A stretch of 64,000 nt of DNA, taken from assembly GCF_020923435.1 (NCBI RefSeq), contig NZ_CP087263.1, forward strand, positions 3,367,970-3,431,969, given 5' to 3'. This stretch comes from Brevibacillus humidisoli (GTDB lineage: Bacteria; Bacillota; Bacilli; Brevibacillales; Brevibacillaceae). How positions within the stretch are numbered: the stretch's first letter is position 1; every line of letters starts with the position of its first letter. This document shows positions 18,058-25,949 of the stretch, in pieces. Below the pieces are notes generated by a model. It saw nothing but the letters and a program-made list of their open reading frames with translations, did no database searches and was not told the origin of the DNA. A program made the position numbers and the translations under genes.

Positions 18058-18309
18058 TTACTCGTCTTCTGCATCCAGCATGCCTTGATCAATCATGTAG
18101 CGGAGGTTCTCTTTATCGCGTTCTTTCCCCTTTGCCTTGAGCCGCTCGATCGCAGGTTGGATCAGGATGTCGACCTCCCGCTGCACATGATACGCCAGAT
18201 CATGACGTCGCTGTTCTTCGAGGTAACTGCCCACTTCCATCAGGGCATTGTAACGATCCAATTCTTCACGGGTTAGCAAACCTCTCACTTGCACACTGCA
18301 GTGCCGCAT
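18058..18309 (-). CDS. Hypothetical helical protein, 83 residues
   Basis: The product is hydrophilic and predicted helical, with LLTREELDRYNALMEVGSYL in the first half and KENLRYMIDQGMLDAEDE at the end. It starts behind AAGGAG, 14 bp after the NADH dehydrogenase stop, and is probably in the same transcript. I do not recognise the family. Confidence 0.7.
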   Translation of the reverse strand: MRHCSVQVRGLLTREELDRYNALMEVGSYLEEQRRHDLAYHVQREVDILIQPAIERLKAKGKERDKENLRYMIDQGMLDAEDE

Positions 18310-18323
18310 ATCGGAAATGCTCC

Positions 18324-19514
18324 TTACAGACGTACTTTTTTCAGAGCGAGTCCTACCCCACCGATCTTGTACAGATAACGGAGGTCGCTCCCTTTTTTGA
18401 GCAGGGCTGCTGTAGAGCCAAATACTTTTTTCTGTCCGACGACCCCCATGCCTTCTCCTTTGCCAAGGGAGGCGAGTGTCCCTTGAAGTTCTGGTACAAA
18501 CGGGGTCATCTTGTCATTGCGGATCAGAGCGACCAGATTATTGCCGCAGTTTTCCCCTTCCTGCACCGCGATCTGGGCGGTCGGCGGATAAGGGCGTCCC
18601 TCATCGTTGAAGATCAGCGCACAGTCACCAACTACGAATACATTCTCATACCCTGGGGCGCGCAGATATTCATCCACTTTGACCCGTCCGCGCATCACTT
18701 CAAAGCCGGAATTCTCTACGATGGCATTGCCGCGAACGCCGCCGGTCCAAACAATCGTACCTGCTTTGATCTCTTCACCGGTGGCAAGCACGACTCCACC
18801 TGGATTGCACTGCTTAATCGGGGTGTTGATACGGAATTCGATGCCTTTGCGGGTGAGCACATCCATCGCGTAGTCGACCAGTTCTTTGTCAAACCCGGGC
18901 AGTACGGTCGGTGCTGCTTCGATGTTGTACACTTTCACCAACGACGGGTCAACATCAAATTCTCTGCACAACTCTGGAATCCGATCAGCTACTTCACCGC
19001 TAAATTCGATACCAGTGAAGCCCGCTCCCCCGATCACAATCGTCAGGTAATCGGTCCGTTCCGGTTCATTTTTGTACTTGGCGAACATGTACTCAATATG
19101 CTCCCGGATCTGACGCACAGCATTGATACTGCGGATGCTTAATGCATTCTCCCGCAGGCCTTCAATGCCAAAGGTTTCCGGCTCGCTGCCCAGACCGACC
19201 ACCAGGTAGTCGTAGGAAAGAACCCGTTGATCTTGCAGGGTAACCGTCTGTTCCTCCGGTTGAATTCGCTCGACAACCCCTTTGAGAAGATTGATTTTGC
19301 TCTTGTCGATCACATTGTCCAGTTCAACCCGCGCATGGTCTACTGGAGCGGTCCCGGCAGCGGGCTCATGGAGCCATGTCGTGATGTAGTGGTATGTGTG
19401 CTTGTTTACCAAGGTGATATCGGCTTCATTGTAGTTTACTTTTTTCTGCAGCTGCAGCGCGGTGAGAAGCCCTCCATACCCCGCACCGAGAATCAGGATT
19501 TTCGGTGTGCTCAT
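18324..19514 (-). CDS. ndh: Type II NADH dehydrogenase (YumB/Ndh)
   Basis: The 396-residue flavoprotein has the FAD-binding ILGAGYGGLLTALQL at residues 7-21, the NADH-binding IVIGGAGFTGIEFSGE (about 160-175), and the late FAD motif NVFVVGDCALI. Its C-terminus is amphipathic rather than membrane-spanning. It passes electrons from NADH to menaquinone at the membrane without pumping. It is divergent from yumC as in B. subtilis yumB-yumC. A Rex-like palindrome lies in the intergenic region, fitting NADH-sensitive control. Confidence 0.93.
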   Translation of the reverse strand: MSTPKILILGAGYGGLLTALQLQKKVNYNEADITLVNKHTYHYITTWLHEPAAGTAPVDHARVELDNVIDKSKINLLKGVVERIQPEEQTVTLQDQRVLSYDYLVVGLGSEPETFGIEGLRENALSIRSINAVRQIREHIEYMFAKYKNEPERTDYLTIVIGGAGFTGIEFSGEVADRIPELCREFDVDPSLVKVYNIEAAPTVLPGFDKELVDYAMDVLTRKGIEFRINTPIKQCNPGGVVLATGEEIKAGTIVWTGGVRGNAIVENSGFEVMRGRVKVDEYLRAPGYENVFVVGDCALIFNDEGRPYPPTAQIAVQEGENCGNNLVALIRNDKMTPFVPELQGTLASLGKGEGMGVVGQKKVFGSTAALLKKGSDLRYLYKIGGVGLALKKVRL

Positions 19515-19658
19515 CTGGTATCCCTTCCATTCCGGTTGTAGTATTTTGACAAATCATCCGCTTATTTGTACTTTTTTTCACGTTGAATGCTATACATACC
19601 GTTCCCATTTGACAGATATCTTACTTATGATGGCGGGATGATAAATTCTGCTGTAAGG

Positions 19659-19676
19659 ATGTGAAAAAATGCACAA
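19659..19676. promoter_or_regulatory. Rex-like operator between ndh and yumC
   Basis: ATGTGAAAAAATGCACAA matches 12 of the 14 defined positions of the Rex consensus TTGTGAA-N4-TTCACAA. A weaker partner, AAGTGATTTTTTGCACAA, is at 19752-19769. Both lie in the 380-bp gap between a type II NADH dehydrogenase and ferredoxin-NADP reductase. Rex control is inferred. Apart from these, the gap shows a TATAAT at 19839-19844 before yumC with a poor -35. Confidence 0.45.
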
Positions 19677-19894
19677 ACAATCACGAATAAAATTTGCCAT
19701 CAATCTTTCACATTTTCTCCTTCCATCTTAGAAGGAAGCGTTCATTTTTGCAAGTGATTTTTTGCACAATTATCCGCTTCTTGTTGATCTTGCCGGGAAA
19801 TTCTCTGCCCCGCTCTTTTTTTTACTTCTCTGCATGTTTATAATAGTGTAGTATGCTCTGTTCTTTTACCACATTAACCTGGAGGTGCTTGGCA

Positions 19895-20902
19895 TTGAGT
19901 TTGTTGAAAAAAGACGAGCAAGTATACGATATTACAATCATAGGGGGCGGTCCCGCCGGCTTGTTTACAGCCTTTTACGGCGGTATGCGTCAAGCTTCTG
20001 TAAAAATTATCGAAAGTATGCCACAACTTGGCGGTCAGCTCTCTGCCCTGTACCCGGAAAAGTTCATCTACGACGTTGCAGGCTTCCCAAAAGTCCGGGC
20101 GCAAGAATTGGTCGATGGATTAAAACAACAAATCGCCCACTTCAACCCGACCGTTTGCCTCGAAGAAAAAGTAGAGAACGTGGTAAAGAAAGAAGACAAC
20201 GTGTTTGAAATCACCAGTGACAAAGGCATACACTACTCCCGCGCCGTGATTATCACAGCAGGCGTTGGCGCTTTTGCACCGCGCAAGTTGGAGCATCCGG
20301 ATGCGTCCAAATACGAAGCATCCAACCTGCATTACTTCGTCACCGACCTCAATGCATTTGCGGGACAGCGTGTGCTGGTAGTCGGCGGCGGCGACTCTGC
20401 CGTTGACTGGGCACTGATGCTGGAGCCGATCGCCTCCCAGGTGACACTGATCCATCGCCGTGACAAGTTCCGCGCACATGAACATAGTGTTGAGATGCTG
20501 TACAATTCCAAAGTAGACGTGAAAACACCCTACGAGATTGCCAAGCTGGACGGCGCTGACCGCATTGAACGCGTCACGATCCAGAACAGCACAACCAAGG
20601 AAGAAACGGAATTGGATGTGGATGCGGTTATCGTCAACTTCGGATTTGTCTCTTCGCTTGGACCGATCAAAGAGTGGGGACTGAATCTGGAAAAAGGGTC
20701 GATCATTGTCAATTCCAAGATGGAAACCAACATTCCTGGCATCTACGCCGCCGGCGACATCGCCACTTATCCAGGCAAGGTGAAGCTGATTGCCGTCGGT
20801 TTTGGTGAAGCACCAACTGCTGTCAACAACGCCATTTCTTATATCAACCCGGATGCCAAGCTTCAACCTGGCCACTCCTCCAGCATGGACTTTGGAAAAT
20901 AG
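19895..20902 (+). CDS. yumC: Ferredoxin/flavodoxin-NADP+ reductase, YumC type
   Basis: The 335-residue protein is thioredoxin-reductase-like but lacks the CxxC redox pair. It has the FAD motif [18 protein letters not shown] (about 12-29), NADPH motif [15 protein letters not shown] (about 165-179) and GIYAAGDIA near 290. It moves electrons between NADPH and ferredoxin or flavodoxin. The TTG at 19895 is the start: GGAGGT stands eight bases before it and length agrees with B. subtilis YumC. A strong terminator follows. Confidence 0.94.
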   Translation: MSLLKKDEQVYDITIIGGGPAGLFTAFYGGMRQASVKIIESMPQLGGQLSALYPEKFIYDVAGFPKVRAQELVDGLKQQIAHFNPTVCLEEKVENVVKKEDNVFEITSDKGIHYSRAVIITAGVGAFAPRKLEHPDASKYEASNLHYFVTDLNAFAGQRVLVVGGGDSAVDWALMLEPIASQVTLIHRRDKFRAHEHSVEMLYNSKVDVKTPYEIAKLDGADRIERVTIQNSTTKEETELDVDAVIVNFGFVSSLGPIKEWGLNLEKGSIIVNSKMETNIPGIYAAGDIATYPGKVKLIAVGFGEAPTAVNNAISYINPDAKLQPGHSSSMDFGK

Positions 20903-20917
20903 GCATGAGACACACGT

Positions 20918-20957
20918 ACACCCTGCGTAATCGTTGTTGGTACGCAGGGTGTCTTTA
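20918..20957 (+). terminator. Terminator of yumC
   Basis: ACACCCTGCGTA and TACGCAGGGTGT form a perfect 12-bp stem with an 11-base loop, then CTTTATTT. Confidence 0.9.
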
Positions 20958-20979
20958 TTTGGCCGTACCCAGGCAGCCG

Positions 20980-21039
20980 CTGCCCAACTAGCGCCTGCTT
21001 AGCTCCCTAGTGGCTGCTGCCAGATCGGCCGTTGGGCAG
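20980..21039. repeat. Long-range inverted repeat after the DUF4097 gene
   Basis: CTGCCCAAC at 20980-20988 pairs with GTTGGGCAG at 21031-21039 over a GC-rich 42-base loop that can itself fold. It begins 9 bp after the DUF4097 stop on the minus strand. No T run follows, so it may be a Rho-independent terminator of poor form, a transcript-stabilising end or chance. Confidence 0.4.
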
Positions 21040-21047
21040 ATTAGTCG

Positions 21048-21974
21048 TTATTGGTTACGAACGGTAATATCTCCTATTTCGCTTGTTACTTTTAACAATG
21101 GTCCTCCTGTTCCTATCTCACCCTTTACCCCGTGATCCGTATTGGTGCGATATGACATTCCCGGGAGATCAACCGTGGTATCTCCAACTGATGCTGACAG
21201 GTCGACCTGCAGTGCTGCCGGCAGATCGGAGATATCTACCTCCACATCTCCCGTATCTGTCTCAACCGTGATTTCACCCTGTACTTCTGCCATTTGCAGG
21301 TCGACATCACCTGTCTCGGTATCCACTGTTACCTTACCGCTAATCCCCTGCAGACTTACATCGCCTACATTGGTTGATGCCGCCACGTCTCCGCTCCCAA
21401 AGTCTCGGAGGTCAATGCTTCCAGTATCTGTATCAAGACTAAGTTCACTTCCCTGTAAATGCCTGACCGTAATGTCGCCGATATCGGAGGACAGTACACA
21501 GTGTTTAGCTTGCAACTGCTGAACCGCAATATCCCCGGTTGCTGTATCGACTGTCAGGCGTTCGTACATTTTTTGAGGTACCGTAATGTCAAGCCGGACA
21601 TCGGATACGTGAAATCCGATCATAAACATTTGATCTTTCTGATTGGTTGACACGTTTAGTGAATGATTGCTGGTATCTACTTTCAGTTCATAATCATCTT
21701 GCAGATGTTTGCTCACATTCCCGTGCAGTTGAATGATGAATTGATCGCTATCTCCCGGCATCAGGTTCAGATCGACCGTATTGCCATTCACTACGATGTT
21801 CTGAATATTCTTCCCGGCGACTACCTGCTGTTGCTCGATTGGCACAGTTGCAAAGATGGCCCCCTGATTTTTTGTGTACTGATATACGCTCCCCGCAATT
21901 CCGATTAAAAAAACAAAAAAGGCGACCTTGAAGACTTCATTCAGTTTATGAGAGTCGATGCTAAACAATTTCAT
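21048..21974 (-). CDS. DUF4097 beta-strand repeat protein with N-terminal anchor
   Basis: The 308-residue protein has one membrane helix at about 15-33 and then a long series of short repeats of the form TxTGDI/V or SDIGDITV (for example DTATGDIAVQQL, SSDIGDITVRHL, DTETGDVDLQM), the pattern of the DUF4097 beta-helix seen in LiaX/YvlB-type envelope stress proteins. It is third in an operon with a PadR regulator and a HAAS membrane protein, 7 bp after the latter. A surface-exposed scaffold or sensor role is likely by family. Confidence 0.85.
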   Translation of the reverse strand: MKLFSIDSHKLNEVFKVAFFVFLIGIAGSVYQYTKNQGAIFATVPIEQQQVVAGKNIQNIVVNGNTVDLNLMPGDSDQFIIQLHGNVSKHLQDDYELKVDTSNHSLNVSTNQKDQMFMIGFHVSDVRLDITVPQKMYERLTVDTATGDIAVQQLQAKHCVLSSDIGDITVRHLQGSELSLDTDTGSIDLRDFGSGDVAASTNVGDVSLQGISGKVTVDTETGDVDLQMAEVQGEITVETDTGDVEVDISDLPAALQVDLSASVGDTTVDLPGMSYRTNTDHGVKGEIGTGGPLLKVTSEIGDITVRNQ

Positions 21975-21981
21975 GGATCCA

Positions 21982-22530
21982 TCATCCTCTGATCATTTTT
22001 AGATTGAACCGCAGGTAGCTTACAAACAGGCGACCTACCCACCTCGTCAGGTAAATCATGCCTACAGCCATCATCACACCAAGACCGCCGATGGCCATCA
22101 TCGGAAATACAACGTCGAGCAGTTCAAACCCATGATCGGTCCACAGATACCCGACCAAGAGACCGAACGGTGCTGCGAGCAACGCCAGCGTAGTCGCATA
22201 CAGTCCGAGCAGCACAGCAACGATGCCGATGGCAGGTCCAGCCACTAGCAAAAGGTTGAACAACCCTAAACTTAAGGTGGCAATGATCGCCCGTCCCACC
22301 GAACGGACAGAGGCTTGGGTCTGTGCCCGATGAATGTGATAGTTCGCTTTTAGTTCTTTCGCGATGACTTTGGGACTGCCCAGACTGCGAATGATTTCCT
22401 CATCGTCTTTGCCGCTTTCCAGCGCGTTATAGAAATGCTCTTTGTAATCCATCAGGATATCCTGCCGCTCTATCTCGGGCAAATCCTTTAACAATTGCTC
22501 TAGTTCCCACAAAAACTCATCTCTGGTCAT
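21982..22530 (-). CDS. HAAS-domain (DUF1700) membrane protein
   Basis: The 182-residue protein opens with the helical HAAS domain (MTRDEFLWELEQLLKDLPEIERQDILMDYKEHF is the region 1-33) and then has three or four membrane helices (about 75-180). Such proteins pair with PadR regulators. The start at 22530 lies behind GGAGGG and inside the end of padR, an overlap of 14 bp, so translation is coupled. It probably acts as a partner or sensor for the regulator. Confidence 0.85.
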   Translation of the reverse strand: MTRDEFLWELEQLLKDLPEIERQDILMDYKEHFYNALESGKDDEEIIRSLGSPKVIAKELKANYHIHRAQTQASVRSVGRAIIATLSLGLFNLLLVAGPAIGIVAVLLGLYATTLALLAAPFGLLVGYLWTDHGFELLDVVFPMMAIGGLGVMMAVGMIYLTRWVGRLFVSYLRFNLKMIRG

Positions 22531-22846
22531 CCGATATGCCCTCCAAAATAATTTGATCGACGCCCGTTGAAAACGTGCTCCACTCTGCAACCAACTGATT
22601 CATATATTCCCTGCCCCTGGCAGTAAGCCGGTAATACTTGCGGGGCGGCCCCTCCGTTGATTCGGCAAGGTAAGTGGAAAAATACCCTTCCTGCGTCAAC
22701 CGCCTTAACAGTGGGTACACCGTACCTTCGGCAATCAGAAACTTTTCTGAAATTTTGTTAACCAGTTCATAGCCATACCTGTCTTTCTTCGCTGTCAATA
22801 CGAGCACGCACATTTCCAAAACGCCCTTTTTAAACTGGACATTCAT
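22517..22846 (-). CDS. PadR family transcriptional regulator
   Basis: The 109-residue protein is a short PadR winged helix: VQFKKGVLEMCVLVLTAKKDRYGYELVNKI (about 3-32), AEGTVYPLLRRLTQEGYFSTYL and GPPRKYYRLTARGREYM. It is the first gene of a PadR-HAAS-DUF4097 operon, an arrangement known from envelope stress loci, and is expected to repress that operon. Confidence 0.92.
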   Translation of the reverse strand: MNVQFKKGVLEMCVLVLTAKKDRYGYELVNKISEKFLIAEGTVYPLLRRLTQEGYFSTYLAESTEGPPRKYYRLTARGREYMNQLVAEWSTFSTGVDQIILEGISDDQR

Positions 22847-23045
22847 GAAATCACCTGTTTTTCGTCTAGTGGTCTTGAAAAGGTTGAAAAAGACGGCTGA
22901 CTACTTTTCCGCCTTCACATGTATATCATAATATCGACTACTGTATAATGCAAGGTACATGGCGATATTTTTCCGCTTGCTTTATCTGCAAGCATGCATA
23001 GCCCCCCCTTTTGCCGCGCAAAGTATGCAAAGGGGTGGCTTTCCA

Positions 23046-23336
23046 ATGAACCTGATGTGTCCGGTTTGCAATAGCTTTATGCCTTTATACGCAGGTTGTC
23101 CGCGTTGTAGTCAGCCGATGCAGGATGCGGGCAGATTAGCCGATTATTTCGGCGATTACAGCCCGTACCGGCCGATCGACGACTCAAAGCGGACAAACGG
23201 TCTGCCCGACTTGGCCCATCACGTCTGTGTGCATATCGCCTGGTGTCCCAACTGTCGTGAAGAACAGCGCATCGCAGTCAAGGAAGTGACGGATGAGCAG
23301 TTGTCCGCCTTTGACATGACGGATGAAAGCACATAG
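23046..23336 (+). CDS. Small cysteine-rich protein, possible zinc ribbon
   Basis: The 96-residue product starts MNLMCPVCNSFMPLYAGCPRC, giving CPVC and CPRC pairs at residues 5-21, and has a third pair CPNC near residue 72 plus a lone Cys and His between. Two zinc sites are plausible. The start at 23046 follows AAAGGGGTGG; the frame is open upstream without a ribosome site. Family unknown to me. Confidence 0.72.
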   Translation: MNLMCPVCNSFMPLYAGCPRCSQPMQDAGRLADYFGDYSPYRPIDDSKRTNGLPDLAHHVCVHIAWCPNCREEQRIAVKEVTDEQLSAFDMTDEST

Positions 23337-23350
23337 AGATGGATCGATCC

Positions 23351-23518
23351 TTACTCCTTCTTTTCCTCTCGCTGCTGATTCATTAGCGCACCCTGCCGCA
23401 GATCTTCTTTTGCTTCTTGCAGGAATTGCCCGATCTCGCTTTGTGCAGGGCCCCTATTTTGATCGCTTTGTCTTACTTGGGCTTCTCCTGCTTCATTGTG
23501 ATGACGATTGGTTGTCAT
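23351..23518 (-). CDS. Small hydrophilic protein, 55 residues
   Basis: The frame from ATG 23518, eight bases behind GAAAGGATGG, codes for a very polar peptide rich in Gln, Glu, Asn and Arg (SEIGQFLQEAKEDLRQGAL in the middle, QQREEKKE at the end). The composition resembles small spore or stress proteins, but there is no family match I can name. It could be spurious. Confidence 0.5.
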   Translation of the reverse strand: MTTNRHHNEAGEAQVRQSDQNRGPAQSEIGQFLQEAKEDLRQGALMNQQREEKKE

Positions 23519-23604
23519 GCTCATCCATCCTTTCTGCAAGTTCGGTTGCTTGATCCTAGCATTCCCAGGAATGGATTGTTTTATCTCAAGTGAGAAAACA
23601 GAAA

Positions 23605-23643
23605 AACCCTCTCTGGTCGTGTCTTAATCGACCAAAGAGGGTT
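23605..23643 (-). terminator. Terminator of yutM
   Basis: AACCCTCT and AGAGGGTT enclose an inner GGTCG/CGACC stem. On the minus strand the hairpin is followed by TTTTTCTG, 22 bp after the yutM stop. Confidence 0.82.
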
Positions 23644-23665
23644 CTGCCCGCGCTCTTATGTTGCT

Positions 23666-24019
23666 TTAACATTCCTCCGGCTTGCCTGCATCGGCAGCCG
23701 TACGGAATGAAGAACCGCACCCACAGCTCGCTACAGCGTTTGGATTGTGGATGCTGAAACCGCCGCCCATCATCGACTCTTTGTAGTCGATTTCCGTTCC
23801 TCTGATATATGGATAGCTGTCCTTGTCGACAACGATTTTAATTCCATCCTGTTCGAATGTGTGGTCGCCTTCCTTCAGCTCTTCATCCCACCCCATGCCG
23901 TAGGTGAATCCGCTGCAGCCACCCATTTGTACGCCTACCCGCAGGAAAAGCTGCGGATTGTTTTCTTCCTGCAGCATTTCCTTTACTTTGCTGCTGGCCT
24001 GTTCGGTCAAGGTAATCAT
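23666..24019 (-). CDS. yutM: HesB/IscA-type Fe-S carrier protein YutM
   Basis: The 117-residue A-type carrier has the three conserved cysteines: C35 in GGCSGFTYGM and C99/C101 in SCGCGSSF. It holds and passes Fe-S clusters, or iron, to target enzymes in the cytoplasm. The start at 24019 follows GAGAGGAGGGG. It is a monocistronic-looking gene with its own terminator. The position in the yut block matches B. subtilis YutM. Confidence 0.94.
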   Translation of the reverse strand: MITLTEQASSKVKEMLQEENNPQLFLRVGVQMGGCSGFTYGMGWDEELKEGDHTFEQDGIKIVVDKDSYPYIRGTEIDYKESMMGGGFSIHNPNAVASCGCGSSFRTAADAGKPEEC

Positions 24020-24187
24020 AACGTCCCCTCCTCTCGAAGCTGAATGGGTACATCGATAGTGTACGACGCCTTGCCTCCAGTATACTAAGAAACAGAAGAT
24101 CCCACAAGGTTCGCGGTGCACCCCGGCTTCTCCAGAGCTCAGGAAAAAGGCTGTCTCATTCCATAGCGATGAAAGGTCACCGCTCAA

Positions 24188-24406
24188 TCAAGCGAAATTC
24201 GCTTGCTCTTCAGAGATGTAAAATCGGTAGTACGGTCTTTTGCCCGATTTGCGCTGCTTACAATCCAGTTCAAGCAGTTGATTGTGCAGGCGGTCTATTT
24301 CCTGACTGTAGGATAGCACGTCAGGGTGATCAAGTCCCAATTCGAGACCAACATGTATCATTTGCTGTCGAAGGAGTTCAATTTTTTCGAGCAATTTTTC
24401 TCTCAT
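24188..24406 (-). CDS. Spo0E-like aspartyl phosphatase
   Basis: The 72-residue protein is a small helical hairpin of the Spo0E family with the signature VLSYSQEIDRLHNQLL (SxxID in place of the usual SQELD), residues about 30-45. Family members dephosphorylate Spo0A-P and delay sporulation. The start at 24406 follows GGAGGAG by five bases. A frame extends upstream without a ribosome site. Confidence 0.85.
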   Translation of the reverse strand: MREKLLEKIELLRQQMIHVGLELGLDHPDVLSYSQEIDRLHNQLLELDCKQRKSGKRPYYRFYISEEQANFA

Positions 24407-24507
24407 TTTTTCTCCTCCTCGAAAGGTACATCTAACCACACATTTCGTTAGCAACAGTATATAGGAATTTACTGTAATAAGCAAACATAAATTCCCATTA
24501 AAACATG

Positions 24508-24536
24508 TTGTTCCTTACCTTTTTTTGGCGTATGAT
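24508..24536 (+). promoter_or_regulatory. Possible upstream promoter of mqnE
   Basis: TTGTTC, 17 bases and TATGAT resemble a sigma-A promoter 190 bp before mqnE. Confidence 0.4.
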
Positions 24537-24593
24537 GTAATCTATTCTAAACGATTCGACGATCTGCCCCTCCCTACCCAACCGACTCCATTA

Positions 24594-24622
24594 TTGTCCC
24601 TTGGATAAAAGCGATTTATAAT
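24594..24622 (+). promoter_or_regulatory. Predicted promoter of mqnE
   Basis: TTGTCC at 24594-24599, a 17-base spacer and a perfect TATAAT at 24617-24622 form a good sigma-A promoter, which would give a leader of about 100 bases. I see no riboswitch in the leader. Confidence 0.6.
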
Positions 24623-24726
24623 AAGGAAGGTCTCGCGCTTCTGAATCATACGATTGTTTGCTCATTGGAACGGGCACGTTACTACATGCACTCAAGTCAA
24701 TACTTGAGGGAAGGGAAGTGGAATCC

Positions 24727-25830
24727 ATGGCCATCCTGCCATTACAGAGGCAAGACAAAGCATTGGAACCGATTGTAGAAAAGGTGACCGCAGGTGAGCG
24801 GCTGTCCCTGTCAGACGGCTTAGCCTTGTACCAATCCGACGACCTGATGACAATCGGCCAGCTCGCCAACTACGTCAATCAGCAAAAAAACGGGAATAGC
24901 GTCTATTTTATCCAGAACATGTACATTAACCCTACAAATGTATGTGAGGCACACTGTAAGTTTTGCGGCTTCCGTCGCGATCTAGGAGAAGACGGGGCCT
25001 ATACGATGAACAAAGATGAATTGCTGGAGTACGTTTCCAAACGCTACCATTCAGGCATTCGAGAATTCCATATTGTTGGCGGCCACAATCAGCATGTCGG
25101 ATTTGACTACTATGTAGAGACCGTACGGGTGCTGAAACAAGCCTACCCAGAGGTGACGATTAAAGCATATACGGGTGCTGAAATCGAATTTTTCTCCCGC
25201 ATCGCAGGAATCAGCATGCGGGAAGTCATTGAAGAACTGATGAAAGCAGGACTTGAGTCGCTTACCGGCGGCGGTGCTGAGATCCTGACAGAGCGCTATC
25301 GCGAGAAGATGAGTCCGGAAAAAGCAGCTACCGACCAATGGCTTCAAGCACATCGGACCGCCCACCAGCTCGGTCTGCGCACCCACTCAACGATGCTGTA
25401 CGGTTCCATTGAAACACTGGAAGAGCGACTGATTCACATGATTCGCATCCGTGAGCTGCAGGACGAAACGAACGGCTTCCTGGTATTTATCCCGCTAGCT
25501 GTGCAGCCGATCAAGTCAAGCGCCGGTATCAAGCGGCGGACATCGGCCATCGACGACCTGAAGACGATCGCGATCAGCCGTCTGATGATGGATAATGTCC
25601 AGCACATCAAAGCTTACTTTATCAATATCGGCACGCAGCTTACGCAGGTCAGCCTGACGATGGGAGCGTCCGATGTCCACGGGACGTTGATTGAAGAGCG
25701 GATCAGTCACTCCGCTGGTGCATTGACGCAGCAGGCTCTTACCGTCGACGAACTGGTATGGTTGATCAAAGGTGCAGGCAGGCAGGCAATCGAACGGGAT
25801 ACATTTTACAATGCGATAAAGGAATACTAA
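24727..25830 (+). CDS. mqnE: Aminofutalosine synthase MqnE
   Basis: The 367-residue radical SAM enzyme has the cluster motif C73-x3-C77-x2-C80 (NVCEAHCKFCGF), then GIREFHIVGGHNQ, KAYTGAEIEFF and GLESLTGGGAEI. The HIVGGHN motif and TGGGAE are those of MqnE, which joins SAM to the MqnA product to make aminofutalosine in the futalosine route to menaquinone; the related MqnC differs. The start at 24727 follows GAAGGGAAGTGG; the open frame upstream lacks one. Its presence indicates this organism makes menaquinone by the futalosine route. No other mqn gene is in the window. Confidence 0.92.
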   Translation: MAILPLQRQDKALEPIVEKVTAGERLSLSDGLALYQSDDLMTIGQLANYVNQQKNGNSVYFIQNMYINPTNVCEAHCKFCGFRRDLGEDGAYTMNKDELLEYVSKRYHSGIREFHIVGGHNQHVGFDYYVETVRVLKQAYPEVTIKAYTGAEIEFFSRIAGISMREVIEELMKAGLESLTGGGAEILTERYREKMSPEKAATDQWLQAHRTAHQLGLRTHSTMLYGSIETLEERLIHMIRIRELQDETNGFLVFIPLAVQPIKSSAGIKRRTSAIDDLKTIAISRLMMDNVQHIKAYFINIGTQLTQVSLTMGASDVHGTLIEERISHSAGALTQQALTVDELVWLIKGAGRQAIERDTFYNAIKEY

Positions 25831-25840
25831 GAGAGCGACC

Positions 25841-25871
25841 GACCTTCCATAGACAGGAAGGTCATTTTTTT
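25841..25871 (+). terminator. Terminator of mqnE
   Basis: GACCTTCC and GGAAGGTC form an 8-bp stem with a seven-base loop followed by ATTTTTTTG. Confidence 0.88.
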
Positions 25872-25949
25872 GAAACATCTGCCTCCCCCATTCGTATACC
25901 TACATGTGTTTTGTCTACAGTCTAGAGTTGAAAGGAAGGTGGTGGAGAG

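Noticed and set aside
20120-20875. Minus-strand open frame of 251 codons
   Set aside because: It is the shadow of yumC, whose FAD and NADPH motifs are certain.
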